From contig CAJPKC010000026.1 of NCBI GenBank assembly GCA_905370255.1, forward strand, positions 1 through 9,542: a stretch of DNA of 9,542 nt, written 5' to 3'. Of this stretch, positions 1 through 6,648 are shown one piece after another. Numbering within the stretch: position 1 is the first letter of the stretch; the number at the start of each line of letters is the position of its first letter. Origin of the DNA: Streptococcus oralis (GTDB lineage: Bacteria > Bacillota > Bacilli > Lactobacillales > Streptococcaceae). Position numbers and translations under genes: made by a program. The notes beneath the pieces are model-generated. The model was not told the DNA's origin. It saw nothing but the letters and a program-made list of their open reading frames with translations, and searched no databases.

Positions 1-9
1 GAAGATAAG

Positions 10-3000
10 ATGAAGAATAGGAATATCAAAATTTTCTCATTTGTCCTTTGTTTAGTGGCCATGCTTTTCGCTTTAGGTCTGAATCGCACTTCAGCAGAAA
101 CTCCTGGAGTGACAGTAAGCGGAAAATGGGTCGATACAATTTCAAACATACAAGTTTCCAATAATGAAGGCGGCAACCTTGATTGGGAATTAGGACAATG
201 GGCAACGTTCCGTATTAATGCAACATATGATTTAGCAGGTAAAAATGTTAAAGCAGGTGACCAAACTACAGTTACCGTACCAGATGCATTAATTATCACA
301 TCCGATAGTTTTGAAATTCGCGATATTAACACAAATGAAATTATCGCTCATGCTACTGTTGATGCTGAAAATAAAAAATTAACATTAACGTATACAGACT
401 ATGTTGAAAAACATTCCGATACAAATGGATCGTTCTTCTTCTATGCCCGTATCGACTTCAAAAAGCACCCTCAACAAGGAGAAATTCCGGTTGAAGTGAC
501 GGTTAACAACAAAACAATTATTGCAGGTAAAGTTACCTTTAAAGGGGTTGGTGATGGTGATCCAAACCTTTTAAAGAAAACAAGTTGGGTTCACAAAGAT
601 GACCCTAAGACTATTTCCTATACCATTTCTGTGAACCAACTAAAGCAAAATATTAAAGAGGTTACAGTAGAAGACACATTGCAATTTACCAATGCTTCTT
701 ATGTTAAAGATAGTTTTCGTGTGACAAAAGGTGAGATGTCTTATGTCGATGGTGGATGGCAATTTAATAATACTAAGGATGTAACCAATGAACATCCTGT
801 AACTGTTGGTGAAAATGGTCAATCATTTGTTGTGAATCTTGGAGATATTAGTGAGACGGATCAATACCGTATTACGTATGATGTTCATTTAAATTACTCA
901 CCAGTCGATGGGGAAATCTTAAATAACCAGGCTACTTTAAAAGGTAAGAACATCGATACTAAAGAAGCAGTAAATAAAGCTGCCGTTCAAATTGCAGGTG
1001 GTTCTGGTGTTGGCTATGTCTTTACCATTAACATCCATAAAGTGGGCGACGCGAATCAACCACTTGCTGGAGCAAAATTCAAAGTGGTACGTCAGGCCAA
1101 CAACCAAGTAATCGGGGAATATGTAACAGATGATAAAGGTAACATTACAGTCAATGGTCTTTTAAAAGATAAATACATCTTAACTGAGTTACAAGCACCT
1201 GAAGGTTATACCATTACTACTGCTGATACCCCAGTTAATGCTGAAGACTTTAGTGGAACTGATAAATCAGTGACGAAGACAATCGTCAATCCAAAAGCAA
1301 AACCTAAAGCAACTCAAGCTACCATCGAATTAGATAAAACTCTTACAGGACGTGATCTAACAGATGGTGAATTTAGCTTTGAATTGTACGAGGGTGCTAA
1401 CAAGCTTCAAACTGTTACAAACAAAAACGGAAAAGTAACATTTGCACCAATTGAGTACACCGAAGAAGGTGAACACACTTACACTGTTAAGGAAGTAGCT
1501 GGAAATACCCCAGGTATTACCTATGACAAGACTGATAAACAAGTAACTGTTAAGGTGAAAAAAGATGGCGACAACCTGAAAGCAGATGTGGCTTATCCAG
1601 ATAATAAAACCTTCTCAAATACTTATACGGCTCCTCAACCAGCAAAAGCTAAAATTTCAGCTAGCAAGATTTTAGAAGGTGCTGAATTGAAGAATGGCGA
1701 ATTCAATTTCCAATTGTTGGATGAAACCGGAAAAGTTCTTCAAACAAAACAAAATGCTGCAGATGGTACGGTAACCTTTGATGACATTTCATATTCATCA
1801 GAGGACGCAGGAAAAACCTTCCACTACACGATTAAAGAAGTTATTCCTGAAAGCAAAGCAAAAGGAATGACCTACGATGAAGGAAGTATTGATGCTACTG
1901 TAACTGTCACAAAAGATGATGCAAGCAATACACTCAAAGCTTCTGTGGCATATGGTGATAAGACATCCTTCACTAACAAATTGGTAACCACTTCAATTCC
2001 ACCAACTCCGCCGACTGTTGACAAACCTGAATTGAAACTGTACAACATTCAATTGCACAAAGCTAACGCAGATGGAAATGCTCTTACAGGTGCTGTATTT
2101 GGTCTCTTTGAAGCCGATGGTGTGACCCCAGTTGCCAACCCATATGGAGAAGGTCAAGCGACAGCAACTTCTGATGCAAATGGTCTTGTAACTTTTACAG
2201 GATTTGAAGCAAAAGATTATGTGGTGAAAGAACTTACTGCTCCAGAAGGTTATCAACTATCAGCAGATGTGATTAATGTTTCTGCTAGCGAGTTGAAAGC
2301 TGCGACTAACCTCGTCGTAGACAAAGGAACAGTGGTCAACAAACCATTCACTTCAATTCCACCAACACCACCGACTGTTGACAAACCTGAATTGAAACTG
2401 TACAACATTCAATTGCACAAAGCTAACGCAGATGGAAATGCTCTTGCAGGTGCTGTATTTGGTCTCTTTGAAGCCGATGGTGTGACCCCAGTTGCCAACC
2501 CATATGGAGAAGGTCAAGCGACAGCAACCTCAGATGCCAATGGTCTTGTAAGCTTTGTAGGCTTTGAGGCTAAGGATTATGTTATTAAAGAATTGACTGC
2601 TCCGGCAGGATACCAACTTTCAAACGTTTCAATCACTGTTTCTGCGGCAGAGTTAACTGCTGCGACAGATTTGGTAGTTGATAAGGGTAATGTGGTGAAT
2701 AAACCATTTACTGCTATTCCACCAACACCACCAGTTGTTGAAAAACCTGAGTTGAAACTTTACAATATTCAATTGCATAAGGTGAATCTAGTCGGTCAAG
2801 ACCTTGCAGGAGCTGTCTTTGGACTCTTTGAAGCAGATGGTGTGACCCCAGTTGCCAACCCATATGGAGAAGGTCAAGCGACAGCAACCTCAGATGCCAA
2901 TGGTCTTGTAAGCTTTGTAGGCTTTGAGGCTAAGGATTATGTTATTAAGGAGTTGACAGCGCCAGCTGGATACCAACTATCAACGGATGTTATTACTGTA

Positions 3001-3348
3001 TCTGCTAGCGAATTAAAGGCTGCACCTAACCTTGTAGTAGATAAGGGGACAGTCGTAAACTACCTAACTCCACCAAACACACCGCCAACTACACCGCCAA
3101 CTACACCACCAACTACACCACCAACTACACCACCAACTACACCACCAACTACACCACCAACTACGCCTCCAACTACCCCATCAACAGACAAACCAAAAGG
3201 TGATAAGCCTTCTGGAAGTCAACCAAAAGAAGATAAGAAACATACTCTTCCTTCTACAGGTGAAACAGTGAGCGAGGGACTAGTGGCTGCAGGACTTGCT
3301 TTGGCAGTAGCTGGAAGTGCCTTAGTTTACAAAAAACGTGAAAATTAA
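10..3348 (+). CDS. LPXTG-anchored MSCRAMM-type adhesin with SpaA/Cna_B-like repeats
   Basis: Predicted cell-wall-anchored surface adhesin of 1112 residues. Residues 1-29 form a signal peptide (basic start, hydrophobic core, TSA before E30). Residues about 36-330 resemble the paired Ig-like binding domains of collagen/fibrinogen-binding MSCRAMMs; TYTDYV at 127-132 matches the family's conserved TYTFTDYV motif. A SpaA/Cna_B-like domain follows (about 336-430; candidate isopeptide residues K344, E393, N427). Two FctA-type pilin-linkage domains come next (about 438-540 with K443, E495, N537; about 548-658 with K553, E610, N656). Three 120-residue SpaA-like repeats start at 661, 781 and 901. A TPPT stalk, LPSTG at 1080-1084, a hydrophobic segment and KKREN end the protein. 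The ligand is unknown. The reading frame stays open to the window edge upstream of the ATG and the ribosome site is not visible, so the start rests on the signal peptide. The domain assignments are from family knowledge; isopeptide bonds are inferred. Confidence 0.9.
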   Translation: MKNRNIKIFSFVLCLVAMLFALGLNRTSAETPGVTVSGKWVDTISNIQVSNNEGGNLDWELGQWATFRINATYDLAGKNVKAGDQTTVTVPDALIITSDSFEIRDINTNEIIAHATVDAENKKLTLTYTDYVEKHSDTNGSFFFYARIDFKKHPQQGEIPVEVTVNNKTIIAGKVTFKGVGDGDPNLLKKTSWVHKDDPKTISYTISVNQLKQNIKEVTVEDTLQFTNASYVKDSFRVTKGEMSYVDGGWQFNNTKDVTNEHPVTVGENGQSFVVNLGDISETDQYRITYDVHLNYSPVDGEILNNQATLKGKNIDTKEAVNKAAVQIAGGSGVGYVFTINIHKVGDANQPLAGAKFKVVRQANNQVIGEYVTDDKGNITVNGLLKDKYILTELQAPEGYTITTADTPVNAEDFSGTDKSVTKTIVNPKAKPKATQATIELDKTLTGRDLTDGEFSFELYEGANKLQTVTNKNGKVTFAPIEYTEEGEHTYTVKEVAGNTPGITYDKTDKQVTVKVKKDGDNLKADVAYPDNKTFSNTYTAPQPAKAKISASKILEGAELKNGEFNFQLLDETGKVLQTKQNAADGTVTFDDISYSSEDAGKTFHYTIKEVIPESKAKGMTYDEGSIDATVTVTKDDASNTLKASVAYGDKTSFTNKLVTTSIPPTPPTVDKPELKLYNIQLHKANADGNALTGAVFGLFEADGVTPVANPYGEGQATATSDANGLVTFTGFEAKDYVVKELTAPEGYQLSADVINVSASELKAATNLVVDKGTVVNKPFTSIPPTPPTVDKPELKLYNIQLHKANADGNALAGAVFGLFEADGVTPVANPYGEGQATATSDANGLVSFVGFEAKDYVIKELTAPAGYQLSNVSITVSAAELTAATDLVVDKGNVVNKPFTAIPPTPPVVEKPELKLYNIQLHKVNLVGQDLAGAVFGLFEADGVTPVANPYGEGQATATSDANGLVSFVGFEAKDYVIKELTAPAGYQLSTDVITVSASELKAAPNLVVDKGTVVNYLTPPNTPPTTPPTTPPTTPPTTPPTTPPTTPPTTPPTTPSTDKPKGDKPSGSQPKEDKKHTLPSTGETVSEGLVAAGLALAVAGSALVYKKREN
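1990..3069 (+). repeat. Three tandem 360-bp units coding SpaA-like domains
   Basis: Units at 1990-2349, 2350-2709 and 2710-3069 have an exact 360-bp period, each coding 120 residues. Each holds a proline-rich linker (IPPTPP), an LYNIQLHK strand, the GVFGLF/AVFGLF-like core, KELTAP and a closing VVN. The putative isopeptide residues recur at the same place: K684/K804/K924, E741/E861/E981 and N777/N897/N1017. A 53-bp core (2116-2168 in unit 1) is identical in all three units, while the ends have diverged. The domains probably act as rigid, self-crosslinked spacers that lift the binding head off the wall. Confidence 0.9.
3079..3174 (+). repeat. 12-bp tandem repeat coding a TPPT stalk
   Basis: Eight units of 12 bp code TPPT (residues 1024-1055). 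The five from 3103 to 3162 are identical at the DNA level (acaccaccaact). Degenerate copies flank the block (TPPN before, TPST after). Because the unit is a multiple of three, copy-number change keeps the reading frame, so stalk length can vary between strains. The region most likely spans the peptidoglycan, next to the LPSTG signal. Confidence 0.92.
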
Positions 3349-3353
3349 TTTCT

Positions 3354-3397
3354 AAAACAGGTTTTGTTCTAGCCCTGCTAGACAAACCTGTTTTTTT
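3354..3397 (+). terminator. Rho-independent terminator of the adhesin gene
   Basis: The sequence begins 5 bases after the adhesin stop codon. AACAGGTTTTGTTCTAGC pairs with GCTAGACAAACCTGTT around a CCT loop with two bulged T residues, and a run of seven T follows (3391-3397). This is a typical strong intrinsic terminator. The A residues before the stem also allow some function in the reverse direction. Confidence 0.85.
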
Positions 3398-3584
3398 CGC
3401 TATAAATATTTTTTATCTTTATCTATCGCCTATTGTGAATCAGGAAATATCCTATCTCATTCTTTCATACATACATTGGGAAAACTCCCTATCTTTAGTC
3501 TTTTACCTGTTAGCACAAACGATAAGAGTCAGGAAAACATGGAGTAAAATATCCTATGTGCACTAAAAAAGAGGTTGACCCAAC
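3398..3584. other. Intergenic stretch between adhesin terminator and IS
   Basis: There is no convincing gene, RNA or promoter here. It is AT-rich with stops in all frames. The only structure seen is a short GGGA/TCCC hairpin at 3478-3489, too small to interpret, and at its right end the A-rich arm AAAAAAGAGGTTGA (3565-3578), which pairs with DNA on the far side of the insertion sequence. Confidence 0.6.
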
Positions 3585-3609
3585 TGTACTGACCCCAAAA
3601 AGTTAGACA
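3585..3609. repeat. Terminal inverted repeat of the IS (orfB-side end)
   Basis: This 25-bp end matches the reverse complement of 4996-5020 at 20 of 25 positions, with mismatches at positions 3, 6, 8, 9 and 13 counted from the tip. The inner 12 bases (AAAAGTTAGACA) are identical. Being downstream of the transposase, it is the IRR of the element. Confidence 0.88.
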
Positions 3610-3615
3610 ATTAAT

Positions 3616-4452
3616 TTAATCAAAGGATTTAGTTCTGTATTGTACAGGACTAAGTCCTTTTAGTTTTACCTTAATTCGTTTGTTGTTGTAGTAATCAATA
3701 TAGTCTACAATAGCTTGTTCCAAGTGCTCAAGTGACTGAAACGTATTCTCATAACCATAAAACATTTCAGACTTAAGAATGCCAAAGAAAGATTCCATCA
3801 TACCGTTATCTGGGCTATTTCCCTTACGTGACATAGATGGTTGGATTCCCTTATTCTTTAAAAAATGATGATAGAAATCGTGTTGGTATTGCCATCCTTG
3901 GTCACTATGGAGAATTGTATTTTCGTAATGGTTCGCTGTAAAGGCTTGTTCTAGCATAGCTTTCATTTGTACTAAGTTCGGCGAAGTAGAAAGATTGTAG
4001 GAGATAACTTCGCTGTTAAAGCCATCTAAAACTGGTGATAAATAAAGCTTTTGGCTGCTTGCTGGAATGGCAAATTCTGTCACATCTGTGTAGCACTTTT
4101 GCATTGGTTTGGTTGCTTCAAATTGACGTTGAATAAGGTTATCTGCTTTCTTGCCAACCTCTCCTTGGTATGAAGAATACTTCCGTTTACGGCGAATTCG
4201 AGCCGTTAAACCAAGTACTTTCATAAGACGCTGCACCTTCTTATGGTTCACTACGAAGCCACGATTTCGTAATTCTAGAGTCATGCGACGATAGCCGTAA
4301 TTTCCTTTATGCTCAGTATAAATTGACTGAATTTCAGCTTTAACTTGATCATCCTTATCGCTTTGATCCAGCTGTTTTAAGTGATAATAATAAGTTGAAC
4401 GGGCAAGCTTAATAATCTTTAGAAGGATATCTAAAGAAAACTCTGTTACCAA
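3616..4452 (-). CDS. IS3-family transposase OrfB (rve integrase domain)
   Basis: Catalytic half of the IS3-family transposase, 278 residues if counted from the TTG at 4452. An HTH_21-like region lies at about residues 37-90 (GNYGYRR at 50-56, a hallmark of the family). The RNase H-like core carries D123 (YTDVTEF), D184 (HSDQGWQY) and E220 (MMESFFG), giving the DD(35)E spacing, followed by the usual [14 protein letters not shown] end. It overlaps the end of orfA by 7 bases and lies in the -1 frame. The TTG has no good ribosome site, and the frame is open upstream back past the A6G heptamer at 4515-4521. It is therefore probably made mainly as an OrfAB fusion of about 449 residues. The gene is intact. 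Confidence 0.9.
   Translation of the reverse strand: MVTEFSLDILLKIIKLARSTYYYHLKQLDQSDKDDQVKAEIQSIYTEHKGNYGYRRMTLELRNRGFVVNHKKVQRLMKVLGLTARIRRKRKYSSYQGEVGKKADNLIQRQFEATKPMQKCYTDVTEFAIPASSQKLYLSPVLDGFNSEVISYNLSTSPNLVQMKAMLEQAFTANHYENTILHSDQGWQYQHDFYHHFLKNKGIQPSMSRKGNSPDNGMMESFFGILKSEMFYGYENTFQSLEHLEQAIVDYIDYYNNKRIKVKLKGLSPVQYRTKSFD
3622..3660. other. Hairpin inside the 3' end of orfB
   Basis: AAAGGATTTAGTTCTGT (3622-3638) and ACAGGACTAAGTCCTTT (3644-3660) form a 17-bp stem on a 5-base loop, with two positions that are G:T on one strand. It codes the last residues of OrfB, so the structure is kept together with the protein sequence. In plus-strand RNA it is followed by TAGTTTT, a weak U-tract, so it could slow transcripts entering from the adhesin side. 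A role as terminator is inferred. Confidence 0.55.
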
Positions 4453-4964
4453 TCCTTGAACAATTTCCGTTTTTCTTCTTGCTCTTTTTCCTCCTTCAAT
4501 CGGAGTTCTCTCAACTTTTTTAGAACAGCATTCTCCGCTCTCAGGTATTCATTTTCTGCTTGAAGACGTTCTAACTCTGTCATTTCTTCAGGTTTCTTCT
4601 TTGGCTTGCGTCCCATTTTAGGTGCTCTCCCTCTTGTTTTCTCAACAATAGTATACCCATTTTTCTTGTATTGTGCCAGCCAATTTGGAAGCATTCCTTG
4701 GTTTGGGAGAGCATAATCTAGAGACACCCTTATTTGTGAACGACCTTCAAGCAGAACTTTATCAATGATTTCTCGTTTTAATTTAGGAGAATAATAGCGA
4801 TTCTTCCCCTTTTTGACGAACTCTATACCGTAACGATCAATCAATTTAATCATGTACCTAAGATTAGGAATATTTATCCCGAATATATTTGAAAGCTCTT
4901 TGAAGCTTCGCCCTTGTTTTCTAAGTTCATATATCTGAACTTTATCCTTATATGTCAATTTCAT
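4446..4964 (-). CDS. IS3-family transposase OrfA (DNA-binding subunit)
   Basis: DNA-binding partner of the transposase, 172 residues from the ATG at 4964 (MKLTYKDK). Residues about 5-50 and 60-110 look like two helix-turn-helix modules. GRKPKKK forms a basic linker at 118-124, and residues about 128-165 form a charged coiled coil with L134, L141 and L148 in heptad register, as in IS150-type OrfA zippers. The frame can be read back to an ATG at 5048, but that lies outside the IS end at 5020 and would translate the inverted repeat, so 4964 is preferred. A GGGGTG stretch 8-13 bases upstream is the only ribosome-site candidate and lies in the arm of a strong hairpin. The A6G heptamer near codons 148-150 diverts some ribosomes into orfB. 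OrfA alone usually acts as a regulator. Confidence 0.88.
   Translation of the reverse strand: MKLTYKDKVQIYELRKQGRSFKELSNIFGINIPNLRYMIKLIDRYGIEFVKKGKNRYYSPKLKREIIDKVLLEGRSQIRVSLDYALPNQGMLPNWLAQYKKNGYTIVEKTRGRAPKMGRKPKKKPEEMTELERLQAENEYLRAENAVLKKLRELRLKEEKEQEEKRKLFKDW
4515..4521 (-). other. Programmed -1 frameshift heptamer A AAA AAG
   Basis: On the minus strand orfA reads CTA AAA AAG here, which is exactly the A AAA AAG slippery heptamer used by many IS3-family elements. A -1 slip leads straight into an open frame (VERTPIEGG...) that joins orfB at its TTG without a stop. The fusion would have 150 OrfA residues plus 299 from the orfB frame. I could not identify a strong downstream stimulatory structure by eye; only short CTCC/GGAG pairing is present. 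Confidence 0.8.
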
Positions 4965-4972
4965 AATAAAAA

Positions 4973-5013
4973 CACCCCAAAAGTTAGATTTTTTCTGTCT
5001 AACTTTTGGGGTG
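4973..5013 (-). promoter_or_regulatory. Terminator-like hairpin over the orfA translation start
   Basis: CACCCCAAAAGTTAGA (4973-4988) and its exact complement (4998-5013) form a perfect 16-bp stem with a 9-base loop. On the minus strand the stem is followed directly by TTTTT and then ATT ATG of orfA. The distal arm contains GGGGTG, the only plausible orfA ribosome site, and the proximal arm is part of the terminal inverted repeat. Transcripts entering from outside the IS would fold it, which should both end transcription and hide the ribosome site. Silencing of read-through transcripts this way is known for several IS elements; here it is inferred from structure. Confidence 0.72.
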
Positions 5014-5020
5014 CGGTTCA
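4996..5020. repeat. Terminal inverted repeat of the IS (orfA-side end)
   Basis: This is the partner of 3585-3609. Read inward from the tip it begins TGAACCGCACCCC. It is the IRL of the element, upstream of orfA. Its inner half is duplicated in inverted orientation at 4973-4988, which creates the start-site hairpin. Confidence 0.88.
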
Positions 5021-5061
5021 GTAATTGATCTCTTTTTTTACTTCTCATTTTAGTGTTAATT

Positions 5062-5088
5062 AAAGCTCCGTTTAGTTAACGGAGCTTT
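5062..5088 (-). terminator. Rho-independent terminator of aspartokinase gene
   Basis: AAAGCTCCGTT and AACGGAGCTTT form a perfect 11-bp stem with a 5-base loop, starting 7 bases after the aspartokinase stop codon. On the minus strand the T-tract is modest (TTTAATTAA). On the plus strand the stem is followed by TTTTCTCTATTT, so it may act in both directions and shield the gene from antisense transcripts. Confidence 0.75.
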
Positions 5089-5095
5089 TCTCTAT

Positions 5096-6451
5096 TTAGT
5101 TATTTGGGAAAAATGCTTGATATAAGGCTTTAATTGCTTTTTCTTCTTGATCTTTACTGACAACGAACATAATGGAAACTTCACTAGAACCTTGAGAGAT
5201 CATTTGAATATTCACTTCATTTTCTGATAGTGCTTTGGCTGCAGTGGCAGTAACCCCTACCTGACTCTTCATTTTCTCACCAACAATCATAATGATAGAA
5301 AGATCATGTTCAATTTCGGCTGTGTCAACTTCTAGCTTTTGTGTTAATTGTTTCAGAATCTCTTGTTCTTTGATTGGAGTCAGTTCACGTGAACGCAAAA
5401 TGATGGATAAATCATCAATTCCAGTTGGCATATGTTCCCAACTGATATTGAGATCTTCTAAAATTTGAAGGACTTTTCGACCAAAACCGACTTCGCGGTT
5501 CATAAGGTATTTTGTAGTGTTAATGCTAACGAATCCTGAATCACCTGCAATCCCTACAACAGTCACATGATCATTTGAATGTTCCAAATCAATGCGGGTT
5601 CCAGGGTGGTCTGGATTATTTGTATTTTTAATGACTAATGGAATTTTACCTCTGTATGCTGGAACGAGTGCTTCATCATGCAAGACTGAAAAACCAGCAT
5701 AGGCCAATTCACGCATTTCTTTGTAGGTTAATTCAGGAATAGAATGTGGGTGTTTAATGATACCTGGATGTGCCGCAAAAATACCATTTACATCTGTAAA
5801 GTTTTCGTATAAGTCTGCTTTTACACCTGCTGCAATGATCGATCCAGTAATATCAGATCCACCACGAGAAAATGTACAAATGTCACCATCTTGAGTAACA
5901 CCAAAGAATCCTGGAATGACAATCACTTCACTTGAATCTTTTAGTTCTTCAATTTTATCGTAACTAGATGGTAAAATACGAGCGTTGGAAGGTTCAGCAG
6001 TGACCGTAATTCCTGCTTCTTTTGGATGGATATATCTTGCTTCTAATCCATTTTGATTGAAAAAGGCAGCAATGAGTTTAGCATTGTTATTTTCGCCTGC
6101 TGCTAGGAATGCATCGTATGTAAATGGATTTCCTTTTTTAGGCAAATTTGTCAGATCATAGATATCTTCAGCAATTTCCTGAATGATAGAATCTTTGAGA
6201 CCCAATTCTTCTGTAATGGCACGATAACGCTCAATAATCCACTGTTGTGTTTGTGTGACATCCTTATCTGAAGTAAATTCTTTATAATACCGGATCAGAG
6301 CGTCTGTTACTTTTGTATCTTCAGCGTTGCGTTTGCCTGGAGCTGATACAACTACAAATCTTCTTTCTGGATCATCTTTAATGATATTAAGTACTTTTTT
6401 TAATTGAGAAGCTGATGCTAGAGAACTTCCACCGAATTTAGTTACTTTCAT
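5096..6451 (-). CDS. lysC: Aspartate kinase (aspartokinase)
   Basis: Phosphorylates L-aspartate with ATP, the first step toward lysine, threonine, methionine and diaminopimelate for the cell wall. The protein has 451 residues, the usual size of monofunctional aspartokinases of the AK-III/YclM type. KFGGSS at 5-10 is the ATP/aspartate-site signature. FTYDAFLAAGE and FSRGGSD-TGS follow in the amino-acid kinase fold, with DLYENFTDVNGIF typical of the family. The C-terminal third (about 305-451) contains two ACT-type regulatory regions, so feedback inhibition by an amino acid is expected; which one cannot be read from sequence. The ATG at 6451 has AAGGAG at 6457-6462 and a good promoter further up. 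It is transcribed divergently from fabM, the same neighbourhood as in S. pneumoniae. The symbol lysC follows common usage and is less certain than the enzyme name. Confidence 0.93.
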   Translation of the reverse strand: MKVTKFGGSSLASASQLKKVLNIIKDDPERRFVVVSAPGKRNAEDTKVTDALIRYYKEFTSDKDVTQTQQWIIERYRAITEELGLKDSIIQEIAEDIYDLTNLPKKGNPFTYDAFLAAGENNNAKLIAAFFNQNGLEARYIHPKEAGITVTAEPSNARILPSSYDKIEELKDSSEVIVIPGFFGVTQDGDICTFSRGGSDITGSIIAAGVKADLYENFTDVNGIFAAHPGIIKHPHSIPELTYKEMRELAYAGFSVLHDEALVPAYRGKIPLVIKNTNNPDHPGTRIDLEHSNDHVTVVGIAGDSGFVSINTTKYLMNREVGFGRKVLQILEDLNISWEHMPTGIDDLSIILRSRELTPIKEQEILKQLTQKLEVDTAEIEHDLSIIMIVGEKMKSQVGVTATAAKALSENEVNIQMISQGSSEVSIMFVVSKDQEEKAIKALYQAFFPNN

Positions 6452-6479
6452 ATTTTCTCCTTAATAGTTTCATTAATAC

Positions 6480-6508
6480 ATTATACCAAAGTTCAGTTAT
6501 TGATACAA
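6480..6508 (-). promoter_or_regulatory. Promoter of the aspartokinase gene
   Basis: On the minus strand TATAAT (6480-6485) is preceded by TGG, an extended -10. The weak -35 TTGTAT lies at 6503-6508, 17 bases away. Transcription would start near 6473 and leave a leader of about 20 bases with AAGGAG. The leader is too short for a lysine riboswitch or T-box. The perfect palindrome ATACAATGTAT (6503-6513) overlaps the -35. Confidence 0.75.
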
Positions 6509-6554
6509 TGTATTTACAGATAGGGCATAAAATAATTGATTCTGTAGAAGAGAG

Positions 6555-6583
6555 AAATTGTAATTATTCAAATTTTACAATTT
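6555..6583. repeat. Inverted repeat AAATTGTAA-N11-TTACAATTT
   Basis: Two perfect 9-base arms (6555-6563 and 6575-6583) with an 11-base spacer lie in the divergent lysC-fabM promoter region, 22 bases upstream of the fabM -35. The position and symmetry suit a regulator-binding site. It does not fit the GlnR (TGTNA-N7-TNACA) or CodY patterns. Chance occurrence in AT-rich DNA is possible. Confidence 0.4.
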
Positions 6584-6604
6584 TGTTACATCTTATAGAT
6601 ATAT

Positions 6605-6633
6605 TTTACTATTTTACTTTTTTGTGGTATGAT
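6605..6633 (+). promoter_or_regulatory. Promoter of fabM
   Basis: TTTACT (6605-6610), 17-base spacer, then TATGAT (6628-6633) preceded by TGG as an extended -10. A second candidate -10, TATAAT, lies at 6638-6643 but has a poorer -35. The transcript would start near 6640 and have a leader of about 55 bases. Confidence 0.65.
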
Positions 6634-6648
6634 ATGTTATAATTCAAA

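Larger units (their letters stand above)
3585..5020 (-). mobile_element. IS3-family (IS150-type) insertion sequence, complete
   Basis: The element is 1436 bp, close to the usual size of IS150-type elements. It is bounded by 25-bp imperfect inverted repeats that start 5'-TG and match at 20 of 25 positions. The left end, TGTACTGACCCC, resembles the IS150 end TGTACTGCACCC. Inside are orfA (helix-turn-helix plus coiled coil) and orfB (DDE transposase) on the minus strand, overlapping and in the arrangement that needs -1 frameshifting. Both reading frames and all catalytic residues are intact, so it may be active. No 3- or 4-bp direct repeat is visible at the flanks (cccaac on the left, gtaatt on the right). 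It sits between two convergent genes and breaks neither. Confidence 0.9.

Noticed and set aside
640..2256. Minus-strand open frames inside the adhesin gene
   Set aside because: They are short, without start signals, and explained as shadows of a long repeat-rich coding sequence.
3079..3174. CRISPR-like array
   Set aside because: The 12-bp repeats have no spacers and code a continuous TPPT stalk in frame.
3478..3489. GGGA-AAAC-TCCC hairpin downstream of the adhesin
   Set aside because: A stem of 4 bp with no T-tract is expected by chance.
4965..5048. N-terminal extension of orfA from an ATG at 5048 (28 extra residues)
   Set aside because: It begins outside the insertion sequence, reads through the terminal repeat and hairpin, and gives an N-terminus unlike the IS3 family. 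The ATG at 4964 gives a normal OrfA.
6452..6480. Lysine riboswitch or T-box upstream of lysC
   Set aside because: The leader from the mapped-looking promoter is only about 20 bases, too short for either.
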